The position numbers and the translations under genes were made by a program. Positions 53,853 through 61,599 of a DNA stretch of 64,000 nucleotides are shown piece after piece. Origin of the DNA: Thalassovita mediterranea (GTDB taxonomy: Bacteria > Pseudomonadota > Alphaproteobacteria > Caulobacterales > Hyphomonadaceae); assembly GCA_019448215.1 (NCBI GenBank), contig CP080408.1, positions 682,001 through 746,000 on the forward strand, read 5' to 3'. The notes beneath the pieces were generated by a model that did not search any database, had not been told where the DNA came from, and saw nothing but the letters and a program-made list of their open reading frames with translations. Numbering within the stretch: position 1 is the first letter of the stretch; the number at the start of each line of letters is the position of its first letter.

Positions 53853-54707
53853 TCAGCTTTTCTCAGCGTTGAGAATGGCGGCCAGGCCTTCGCGATACGT
53901 CGGGTATTGCGGGCGCCAGCCGGTCGCCGCCTTCAGCTTTGCGTTCGGCACGCGCTTGCATTCGGAATAGAAGCTGCGGGCCATGGCGCTGGCATCGGCC
54001 TCATCCAGCGTGACGTGTTCTGGCCTCTCCACGCCGATCAGATCTGCGGCATAATCCATGACGGTTTCAGGCGGAGCGGGTTCGTCATCGCAAAGGTTGA
54101 ACACGCCAGTGAGGTGCGGGCGTTCGATGAGAGCCAAGAGGCCGCTTGCAAGGTCCTCGACATGGATGCGCGAGAAGACCTGGCCGGGTTTGACCATCTG
54201 TTCGTGCTTGCCGGAGCGCAGGCGGTCTATCGGTGATCGGCCCGGCCCATAGATGCCCGGCAGGCGGATGAGGCGGGCGTCAGAGCGCACGCTGAGCCAC
54301 TGGTGTTCTGCGAGTTCTCTTCGCTCACCGCGCTTTGAGCCCGGATTGGCAGGCAGCCATTCAAAGGCCCATCCTCCATCAAGGTCGCCATAGATGCCGG
54401 TGGTGGAGAGGTAGGTGACGGAGGCGGCACTTGGGGCATACGCACCTGCCAGATCAAAGCCGGGGCAGCCTTCATCGCCGGGCGGGGTGGAAATGAGGAG
54501 GTGCGCACCCTGCGCGGCCGCCTCTATGGCATCGGCGTCATCGGTCATGACCGGCTCTATGCCCTCTTCTCGCAGGGCATCGGCCTTGTCGGCGCTGCGG
54601 GCCGTGCCGAGGACCGTCCAGCCGCCCTTCGCCTTGCAGATTGCGGCGAGTTCGCGCGCTGAATAGCCCGGCCCGATCAGGAAAAGCTTGCGTGAAACAA
54701 CTGTCAT
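53853..54707 (-). CDS. NAD(P)-binding SDR-like protein (atypical SDR/epimerase)
   Basis: A 284-residue Rossmann protein. The N-terminal motif is LFLIGPGYSARELA, a GxGxxx variant of atypical SDRs; YLSTTGIYGDLDGGWAFEW and RLPGIYGPGRS are the YeeZ-like active-site phrases. It lacks a standard YxxxK pair in the usual place. I chose the ATG at 54707; a TTG 30 bases upstream adds ten residues and is possible. Function unknown. Confidence 0.75.
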   Translation of the reverse strand: MTVVSRKLFLIGPGYSARELAAICKAKGGWTVLGTARSADKADALREEGIEPVMTDDADAIEAAAQGAHLLISTPPGDEGCPGFDLAGAYAPSAASVTYLSTTGIYGDLDGGWAFEWLPANPGSKRGERRELAEHQWLSVRSDARLIRLPGIYGPGRSPIDRLRSGKHEQMVKPGQVFSRIHVEDLASGLLALIERPHLTGVFNLCDDEPAPPETVMDYAADLIGVERPEHVTLDEADASAMARSFYSECKRVPNAKLKAATGWRPQYPTYREGLAAILNAEKS

Positions 54708-54772
54708 TTGCGGCCTGTCTTCCTGCCCATTACTCAAGAGCCTCAGATTAGAGTTCGGGGACCATATTCCAA

Positions 54773-55429
54773 TTGTCAGCCTTCATTGCCCTTCTCATCG
54801 CCGCACTTCCTGTGGCGCAATCATCGACCGCAGATATTGTTCGCGCGGAACGCGAACGCCTGAATGAGTGCCTGGACCTCGTCGATGAAGACGCCGAGCT
54901 CGCGCTGGAAGAAAGCCTTGCCTGGATCGGCGAAGGCGCGCGCCCGGCGGCGCGTTATTGCAACGCCATGGCGCTGCTCGGCCTTGGCGAGTACCGCGAT
55001 GCGGCAGTCCGACTTGAAGAGCTGGCCAACGCGCCGGACGCGGGCGGGCTGGGTGATCGCGCGGTGTATCTTGCGCAGTCGGGCAATGCCTGGCTGGTCG
55101 CCGGCTATCCGGACGCCGCCATTGTGGCGCTGACCAATTCGCTGAAGATCGAACCTGAGGATCCCGGCGTCCTGACCGACAGGGCAGCCGCCTATCTTGG
55201 CACTGACCAGTATGAGCTGGCGCAGGCCGATCTGGACGCGGCGCTGGCGCTGGTGCCGAACTCTGTCGATGCGCTGCAGATGCGCGCGCAGCTTTTCCTA
55301 GAGAATGGCGATCATGATGCGGCGGAGGCCGACATCAATCGCGCCCTTTTGCTGGACAGGGAGAATATCAACACGCTGGTCCTGCGGGGCGATATCCGCG
55401 AAGCCAGACGCCTCTCCGCTGAAGGTTAG
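54773..55429 (+). CDS. Secreted TPR-repeat protein
   Basis: A 218-residue protein beginning with TTG and a short signal (FIALLIAALPVAQSS). From about residue 60 there are at least three or four TPR-type helical pairs (AMALLGLGEYRDAAVRLEEL; AGYPDAAIVALTNSLKIEPEDPG; AAAYLGTDQYELAQADLDAALALVPNS; ENGDHDAAEADINRALLL). TPR arrays mediate protein binding in the periplasm. The next gene starts eight bases downstream, so the two probably act together. Confidence 0.75.
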   Translation: MSAFIALLIAALPVAQSSTADIVRAERERLNECLDLVDEDAELALEESLAWIGEGARPAARYCNAMALLGLGEYRDAAVRLEELANAPDAGGLGDRAVYLAQSGNAWLVAGYPDAAIVALTNSLKIEPEDPGVLTDRAAAYLGTDQYELAQADLDAALALVPNSVDALQMRAQLFLENGDHDAAEADINRALLLDRENINTLVLRGDIREARRLSAEG

Positions 55430-55437
55430 GTGACGGC

Positions 55438-56142
55438 GTGGGGGCCTTGCCGTCAGACCTGGTAAGGCGCAGCTGGCCAGTGCTGGCATCGGTGGGCGTC
55501 AATGCGGCGCTGATAGCCGTGCTGTTCAGTTTTCCGACCGGGACATTTCAAGGCAATGATGGTGCGCCAGACTTCATTCCGGTTGAGCTGGTCGAGCTGC
55601 CGCCTGAGCTGGTTGAAGCTGAGCCCAAACCCCTTCCAGACGCCCCGGCGGCGGTTGAAGCCGTAGACCCGGTGCCGCCTGCCCCGAGCGCTGCGCCCTT
55701 GCCGCAGGCTGCGCCGCGCACCGCGGTCCAGTCCCCGGTCATCGCGCGGGCCGGTGAGGCGGTGGAAGCAGATGCCATGACAGGGACAGGGGCGAGCGAT
55801 GCGCCTGAAGTGGACCTTCCGGTTTTCGCGCCGCCAGCCGCCCGTGCCGAAACCGCACTGCAGGCGCTTGCCTGCGCGCGGCTGGGACGGGAGAGGCCTG
55901 CATGGTGTGACGAGACCGCAGACGGTGATGTGATCGAAGTGGCCGCGCGTCCGGGTTTTGCCGAGACGCCGCAGATTGGGCCGAAGGAATGGGCCGATCT
56001 GGATGTGCCGGTGCGCGAGAAATGGTGCCCGGACGCCGACGGCGTCATCAAGGATGTGGTGGTGGAGAATGACAGCCCATTCCTGCAGGGCGCTGCTGCG
56101 ATGGCCGGGTCGCTGGCCTCCAGCGCGGCAGACAGCTGCTAG
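55438..56142 (+). CDS. Membrane-anchored proline-rich protein (TonB-like layout)
   Basis: A 234-residue protein starting at GTG. Residues 11-33 form one transmembrane helix (WPVLASVGVNAALIAVLFSF). A long Pro/Ala/Glu-rich stretch (about 45-135) spans the periplasm. The C-terminal 80 residues contain three cysteines and a basic-acidic segment (LGRERPAWCDETADGD; REKWCPDADGVIKDVVVENDS). The layout resembles TonB or TolA, but the C-terminal domain is not the TonB family fold that I know. Function unknown; probably linked to the preceding TPR protein. Confidence 0.65.
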   Translation: MGALPSDLVRRSWPVLASVGVNAALIAVLFSFPTGTFQGNDGAPDFIPVELVELPPELVEAEPKPLPDAPAAVEAVDPVPPAPSAAPLPQAAPRTAVQSPVIARAGEAVEADAMTGTGASDAPEVDLPVFAPPAARAETALQALACARLGRERPAWCDETADGDVIEVAARPGFAETPQIGPKEWADLDVPVREKWCPDADGVIKDVVVENDSPFLQGAAAMAGSLASSAADSC

Positions 56143-56147
56143 GCGCC

Positions 56148-56846
56148 CTAGAGAACGCAGTTCGCCAGACCGTCATTGGCAACCACGCGCAGGCGTGACT
56201 GCAGCGTGCCTGCGCGGCCGCTGACATAGTTGCCGGGCGGATCGACGCGCCATTCATGTGGGTTGGGCAGGACAGCGGCCAGCAGGGCAGCCTCGCGCTC
56301 TGTCAGCTCACTCGCATGCTTGCCGAAGCGCACGCGGGCGGCAGCTTCAGCGCCGAAGATGCCATCGCCCCATTCGATCGTGTTGAGGTATTGCTCCATC
56401 ACGCGGCGCTTGCCCCAGATGCCGTCGATGAACAGCGCGAACCAGGCTTCACCGCCCTTGCGGACAAAGCCGCCGCCATTCCAGAAGAAGGTATTCTTGG
56501 CCGTCTGCTGGGTGATGGTCGAGGCGCCGCGCTGTGAGCGGCCCTGACGGCGCTCTTCCAGCGCCTGACCAACGGCTTCGAAGTCGATGCCGTCATGCTC
56601 ACAGAAGCGGGCATCTTCGGCAGCAATGACGGCATAGACGAGATTGGGCGAAATCTCTTCAAGCGGGACAATGACGCGCCTGAAATCCTCTCCCTCGACG
56701 ATGCGCTGGCCCATCAGGATGGTGCCGGGCACAGGCGCCCATTTCAGCGCGAGCGTATAGAGGTGTACCAGCACGAAGAGGGCAGCGAGGATTTTGAGGA
56801 TGCGCAGGGTCCAGCGAAGGACGGGCCCGCGCGAGGATTGGCTCAT
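56148..56846 (-). CDS. mtgA: Monofunctional peptidoglycan glycosyltransferase MtgA
   Basis: A 232-residue GT51 enzyme. One N-terminal transmembrane helix ([17 protein letters not shown]) anchors it. The catalytic region is [15 protein letters not shown] (first Glu) followed by [16 protein letters not shown], the GT51 signature; [15 protein letters not shown] contains the second Glu. It polymerises lipid II into glycan strands without a transpeptidase domain. The start at 56846 overlaps queG by 4 bases; a start 18 bases earlier is possible. Confidence 0.92.
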   Translation of the reverse strand: MSQSSRGPVLRWTLRILKILAALFVLVHLYTLALKWAPVPGTILMGQRIVEGEDFRRVIVPLEEISPNLVYAVIAAEDARFCEHDGIDFEAVGQALEERRQGRSQRGASTITQQTAKNTFFWNGGGFVRKGGEAWFALFIDGIWGKRRVMEQYLNTIEWGDGIFGAEAAARVRFGKHASELTEREAALLAAVLPNPHEWRVDPPGNYVSGRAGTLQSRLRVVANDGLANCVL

Positions 56847-57973
56847 GCCGGTGTCTTTTGCCATTCGGCGCTCACTTCCTCATCCGTCTCTGTTGCTTCG
56901 CGCGCGGCCTTTTCCGCTTCAAAGCGGGCGGTATCAAGGCAGGCGAGGGCCCAGATCGCCGCGGCCCGCACAATCGCCGCCTCGTCATCAAGGTGCGGGA
57001 TGACGGACGTCTCCACCAGCGCGGCGTCGCCACTATTTGCGATAGCTATAAGGACGTTGCGGAGCATACGGTTCCGCCCGATGCGCTTGATCGGTGAGCC
57101 GGAGAAGACCTCACGGAAGGCGGCATCGTCCAGCGCGGCGAGGTCTGAGAGTTCTGGCAGCTTGAGCTCTGGCCGGGCCCAAAGTTTGTTCTCGGCAGAG
57201 CGGCTGGCGAACTTGTTCCACGGGCAGATGGCGAGGCAGTCATCGCAGCCATAGATGCGGTTGCCCATCGCGGCGCGGAACTCGACCGGGATGTGGCCTG
57301 CATTCTCAATGGTGAGGTAGGAGATGCAGCGGCGCGCATCGAGCTGGTATGGCGCGGTGATCGCCTGTGTCGGGCAGACGTCGATACAAGCGGTGCAAGA
57401 ACCGCAATGATCGGCTTCGGGGGCATCCGGCGTCAGCTCTGCGTCCGTCAGGATGGAGCCGAGGAACAGCCAGTTGCCGAACTCACGGCTGAGGAGGTTG
57501 GTGTGCTTGCCCTGCCAGCCAAGGCCAGCGCGGGCGGCCAACGGCTTTTCCATCAGCGGCGCGGTGTCGACGAAGACCTTCACTTCGGCGCCAGCTTTCT
57601 CGACGAAGGCGCGGGCGAGCTGTTTCAGGCGCTTCTTGATCAGGTCGTGATAGTCGCCGCCGCGCGCATAGACGGAGATGTTGCCGTGGGAGGTCTGCTC
57701 CAGCGCCTCCATAGGGTCGGTTTCGGGGCCGTAATTGACCGACAACATGATGGCGGAGCGGGCATTCTCCCACATGTTGGTTGGGTGCTTGCGGCGCTCG
57801 AGCGTCGCCTCCATCCAAGTCATGTCGCCGTGGCGGCCATCCTCGACCCATTCAGCGAGGCGGTCCCCGACCGGCCAGTCCTCATCGGCGCGGCAGATGC
57901 GGCAGTCTGAAAAGCCCAGCGCCAGCGCCTCATCCTTCAGCCAGGCTTCGAGCGTGGTGGCGGCGCCTGCCAT
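56843..57973 (-). CDS. queG: Epoxyqueuosine reductase QueG
   Basis: A 376-residue cobalamin-dependent reductase. The first [4Fe-4S] site is [12 protein letters not shown], the second [39 protein letters not shown] is the cobalamin-binding region. It converts epoxyqueuosine to queuosine in tRNA, the last step of Q synthesis, and uses B12 as cofactor. Its start immediately follows the GST stop and its end overlaps mtgA, so the three genes form an operon. Confidence 0.95.
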   Translation of the reverse strand: MAGAATTLEAWLKDEALALGFSDCRICRADEDWPVGDRLAEWVEDGRHGDMTWMEATLERRKHPTNMWENARSAIMLSVNYGPETDPMEALEQTSHGNISVYARGGDYHDLIKKRLKQLARAFVEKAGAEVKVFVDTAPLMEKPLAARAGLGWQGKHTNLLSREFGNWLFLGSILTDAELTPDAPEADHCGSCTACIDVCPTQAITAPYQLDARRCISYLTIENAGHIPVEFRAAMGNRIYGCDDCLAICPWNKFASRSAENKLWARPELKLPELSDLAALDDAAFREVFSGSPIKRIGRNRMLRNVLIAIANSGDAALVETSVIPHLDDEAAIVRAAAIWALACLDTARFEAEKAAREATETDEEVSAEWQKTPA

Positions 57974-58648
57974 CTAGAAGTCGAGGTCGGCATAGTGGCG
58001 CGGCGGGCGCGTTCCCTCCACCTTGTCAGCCAGAAGCGGACGGAAGGACGGACGCGACTTCATCCGGGCGTACCACTGCTTGAGGTCGGGCGTGAGGTCC
58101 CACGGGACATCGCCGAAATAGTCATAGGCCGAGAGGTGTGCAGCGATGGAGAGGTCAGCAAGGCTGAGCGTGCGGCCCGCCATATAGGTGCGCACACCGG
58201 CAAGGCCTTCGAGGAAGCCGAGCTTGCTTTTCAGGGCATGGATGCCTTCGCGCAGCTTTGTGGTATCGGACTGTTTGGAGCGGCGCACCCACTGGTTCTC
58301 GCGCTCTGCCAGAAGGGAGCGGTTCACTTCGGCGAAGGACGTCTCGCTCCACTGCCAGAGGCGGCGCACTTCGGCGCGGTCCCGGGCCAGCAGCGGCATC
58401 AGGCGCGGTGCTGCGTCCGTGTCCTCAATATATTCGAGAATGGCATGCGTGCCGGAGGCAATGATCTTCTGCTCTCCCGCAGCATCGAGAAAGACAGGCA
58501 GGTCACTGCCGGGCGCCAGGTTCGCAAGCTCACTGATGGTCGCGCCGGGCCAGGTGACCTTGGCGTCGAAGGCGATCTTCTTTTCTTCAAGGGCCAGCCG
58601 GACTGTTCTGCACCCCGGATCGAGCGGCCAGTGCCAGAGACGTCTCAT
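57974..58648 (-). CDS. Glutathione S-transferase family protein
   Basis: A 224-residue GST. N-terminal thioredoxin fold (LWHWPLDPGCRTVRLALEEKKI, PGSDLPVFLD with the cis-Pro, and ASGTHAILEYIED). C-terminal helices include GRTLSLADLSIAAHLSAYDYFG. The catalytic position near the N-terminus appears to be a cysteine-containing PGCRTVR segment, as in omega- or beta-like GSTs. The ATG at 58648 follows AAAGGAAA. It is the first gene of the operon with queG and mtgA. Confidence 0.82.
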   Translation of the reverse strand: MRRLWHWPLDPGCRTVRLALEEKKIAFDAKVTWPGATISELANLAPGSDLPVFLDAAGEQKIIASGTHAILEYIEDTDAAPRLMPLLARDRAEVRRLWQWSETSFAEVNRSLLAERENQWVRRSKQSDTTKLREGIHALKSKLGFLEGLAGVRTYMAGRTLSLADLSIAAHLSAYDYFGDVPWDLTPDLKQWYARMKSRPSFRPLLADKVEGTRPPRHYADLDF

Positions 58649-58760
58649 GAAGTTTCCTTTCTGGATACGTTCATTCCAGTTCAGACCTTTTCTCTGCAAC
58701 GACTTTGCGCGATCAGTAGCGCCGACCAACGCCCTTTTAATTCTGCCCGGAGAATCGTGC

Positions 58761-61496
58761 ATGTCGCTTAACAGGTTCAAAACGTCCATCCTAGTAACTG
58801 CCGCCAGCCTTGCGCTGCTTGGTGCATGTGGCCCGGGCGACCGCGGGCAGTCCGACGAATCGACTACCGCCGAGAATGAGCCCGTTCGACTTGAAACCCC
58901 GCCAGCAGGCCAGCTGCCAGAAGGCGTTCGCCCGACGGCCTACCGCCTGAACCTTGTCACCGATCCGGCGCAGGATGGCTTCACCGGTACGGCTGAAATC
59001 GACATCCGCGTTGATGAGCCGCATGCCCGTATCTGGCTGCATTCACTGGATCAGACGATCAACAGCGCCGTCGTGCGCCTTGATGATGGCACAGAGATCG
59101 AAGGCACGTTCGAGGGCAGCCTTGCTGATGGCGGCGTGTCCAAGATCGACTTTGCCGAGCCTGTTCCGGCTGGCAATTCGACCCTCATCATCGACTATCG
59201 TGCACCTTACAATTTCGGTCTCGCAGGCCTCTACAAGGCGACGCAGAACGGGCGGCCATATCTTGCCACCCAGATGGAGCCGATCGATGCGCGCCGCATG
59301 TTCCCGGGGTTCGACGAGCCGCGCTTCAAGACGCCGTGGACGCTGACGGTTACCGCCCCGACGGGCAATCAGGTCATCACCAATGCCCCGCTGACCGGCA
59401 CGACGCAGCTTGATGGCGGCATGGTTCGCCACTCCTTCGCCACGACCCGTGAAATCCAGTCCTACCTCGTCGCGCTGGCCGTTGGCCCGTACGACATGCG
59501 CGAGGGCGCGCCGCTTCCGGCCAATTCCCTGCGCGCCAAGCAGGTGCCATTCCGCGGCTTTGCCCCTGCAGGCAAGGGCGACCAGCTTCAGGTCGCGATG
59601 AACATCACCGATGAGATGGTCGACCAGCAGGAAACCTATTTCAACTATCCGTACCCGTACGCAAAACTGGACCTCATCGCGGTGCCGGACTTCGCCTATG
59701 GCGCCATGGAGAATGCAGGCGCGATCATCTACCGCGAGAGCGCGCTGCTTATCTCTGACCGCACGCCAGTGGACCGCCAGCGCGGTATCCTGACCACGCA
59801 TGCGCATGAGCTTGCGCACCAGTGGTTCGGCAACCTCGTCACCCCGGAATGGTGGAACGATATCTGGCTCAATGAGGCGTTCGCCACATGGATGAGCTAC
59901 AAGACCATGGACGAGATCTATCCGGATCAGGGTTTTGACCGCGCCACCCAGCGCCGCGGCATCGCCGCAATGGGCGCAGACAGCCTGAAGAATGCGCGCC
60001 AGATCCGTAACCCGATCGAACGCAATGCGGACATCAATGACGCCTTTGACGGCATCACCTATTCAAAGGGTGGCCACGTCCTTTCGATGTTCGAATCCTA
60101 TCTCGGCGTTGAAGAATTCCGTGAAGGCATCCGCCTGCACATGAAGCGCTTTGAAGACGACGCCGCCGATGTCGATGACTTCATGCAATCGGTTGCTGAA
60201 GGCAGCGGCGACAATGGCGTCGTCGAGAGCTTCCGCTCTTTCATTTTCCAGCCAGGCATCCCGTACCTCAACGTTGAGACGACCTGTAACGAAGACGAGA
60301 CTGGCCTCATCACCGTGACCCAGCAGCGCTATGCGCCGCTCGGCTCGGACATCAATCCGGACGGCCAGACCTGGCAGGTGCCTTTCTCGATGCGCGTCGA
60401 AGGCCCGGCAGGCGACCAGACGGTCCGCCGTATGCTGACCGGCAAAACGACCGAGTTCCCGCTTGAAGCAGGCTGCGCCGAATGGGTCATGCCGAACGCG
60501 GCAGGCGGCTATTGGCGCTTCAACCTCTCTGACGAGAACTGGAGCGCGCTGACCGAGAATTTCGACACGCTGACCGCGCAGGAGCAGCTCTCCCTGCTCG
60601 ATAGCGTCTCGGCGGCTTTCCGTGCAGGCGACGCGCCCGCACCAGCCCTGCTGAATGCGCTGGCAGCCGGCGCGCAAGGCGAATGGGATGTTGCGCTCCA
60701 GTCTATCAATATTGCGCAGGGCCTCTATGGCAGCCTGCCTGAAGACGACCGCGCCGGCATGACCGACTGGGTCGAAGAGACCTACCGGCCTGTCTATGAG
60801 GCGCTGAAGGCCCGCGAAGACAGCCTTGGTCAGGATGAGACGCTGCTTCTCTCTGATCTCTATGTCGGCCTTCTCGAGATGGGCGACATGGATGAAGAGC
60901 GCAGCGAACTCGCAGACCGCGCCGCGAGCTTTATTGGCGTCGAGGGCGAAGCAGACCCGTCTGCCGTCTCGCCGGAAGAGTTCGCAGCTGCGATGAAGTA
61001 TGGCGCCATCAATGGCGGCGAAGCCTTCTATGAGGCCGCGCTCGACTATGCCCGTAACACGAACGATCAGCGCGAGCGCCGAATTGTTCTGGCTGTGCTG
61101 GCGCAGAATGTCAGCGAAGCTGAACTGCGGGCTCTCTATGAGGAAGTCAGCGGTGATGACTGGCAGGGCCAGGAGGCCTGGTCGGTCATGCAGCAGTCGC
61201 TGGGTAATGATACCAACCGCGAACAGGCCTGGGCGCTTTACCAGGCGAACTTCAATGACTTCATCACCCGCACGCCTGAAATCAGGAAGGCGCAGACAGC
61301 CGGTGCTGTGGCGTCCTTCTGTGAGACTGAGGCGATTGCCGAAGCAAAAGACTTCTTCGTGACCAATGCTGACCTCATTCCGGGCTATGAGCGCTCTCTC
61401 GCGCAGGCTGAGGAAGCGGCAAACCTCTGCTCAGCCTTCCGCAGCGAGAAGGTTGGTGAGCTTTCCGCAGCGCTCAGCGGCGATAGCGAGGACTAG
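58761..61496 (+). CDS. M1-family zinc aminopeptidase lipoprotein
   Basis: A 911-residue gluzincin. Lipoprotein signal with LALLGAC near residue 22. The exopeptidase motif GAMENAG lies at about 314-320; the zinc site is HELAHQ (about 350-355) with the downstream Glu in NEAFATW (about 371). The C-terminal ERAP1-like helical domain (about 600-911) completes the aminopeptidase N layout. It probably works in the periplasm on short peptides. The ATG at 58761 is preferred; an open frame upstream would overlap the divergent GST gene. It is followed 103 bases later by NAD-glutamate dehydrogenase. Confidence 0.9.
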   Translation: MSLNRFKTSILVTAASLALLGACGPGDRGQSDESTTAENEPVRLETPPAGQLPEGVRPTAYRLNLVTDPAQDGFTGTAEIDIRVDEPHARIWLHSLDQTINSAVVRLDDGTEIEGTFEGSLADGGVSKIDFAEPVPAGNSTLIIDYRAPYNFGLAGLYKATQNGRPYLATQMEPIDARRMFPGFDEPRFKTPWTLTVTAPTGNQVITNAPLTGTTQLDGGMVRHSFATTREIQSYLVALAVGPYDMREGAPLPANSLRAKQVPFRGFAPAGKGDQLQVAMNITDEMVDQQETYFNYPYPYAKLDLIAVPDFAYGAMENAGAIIYRESALLISDRTPVDRQRGILTTHAHELAHQWFGNLVTPEWWNDIWLNEAFATWMSYKTMDEIYPDQGFDRATQRRGIAAMGADSLKNARQIRNPIERNADINDAFDGITYSKGGHVLSMFESYLGVEEFREGIRLHMKRFEDDAADVDDFMQSVAEGSGDNGVVESFRSFIFQPGIPYLNVETTCNEDETGLITVTQQRYAPLGSDINPDGQTWQVPFSMRVEGPAGDQTVRRMLTGKTTEFPLEAGCAEWVMPNAAGGYWRFNLSDENWSALTENFDTLTAQEQLSLLDSVSAAFRAGDAPAPALLNALAAGAQGEWDVALQSINIAQGLYGSLPEDDRAGMTDWVEETYRPVYEALKAREDSLGQDETLLLSDLYVGLLEMGDMDEERSELADRAASFIGVEGEADPSAVSPEEFAAAMKYGAINGGEAFYEAALDYARNTNDQRERRIVLAVLAQNVSEAELRALYEEVSGDDWQGQEAWSVMQQSLGNDTNREQAWALYQANFNDFITRTPEIRKAQTAGAVASFCETEAIAEAKDFFVTNADLIPGYERSLAQAEEAANLCSAFRSEKVGELSAALSGDSED

Positions 61497-61599
61497 AAAC
61501 GGCCCTGCCCTTCGCACCTGCAGCGTGCGAAGGGCACTGGCCCCGGCCTTCCGACGCAGATAGAAGCGGGCTTTGAACGAGCCAATCAGGAGCTTCGAC

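Noticed and set aside
58188-58760. Extension of the M1 aminopeptidase frame 191 codons upstream
   Set aside because: It would overlap the divergent GST gene, and the ATG at 58761 directly begins a lipoprotein signal peptide.
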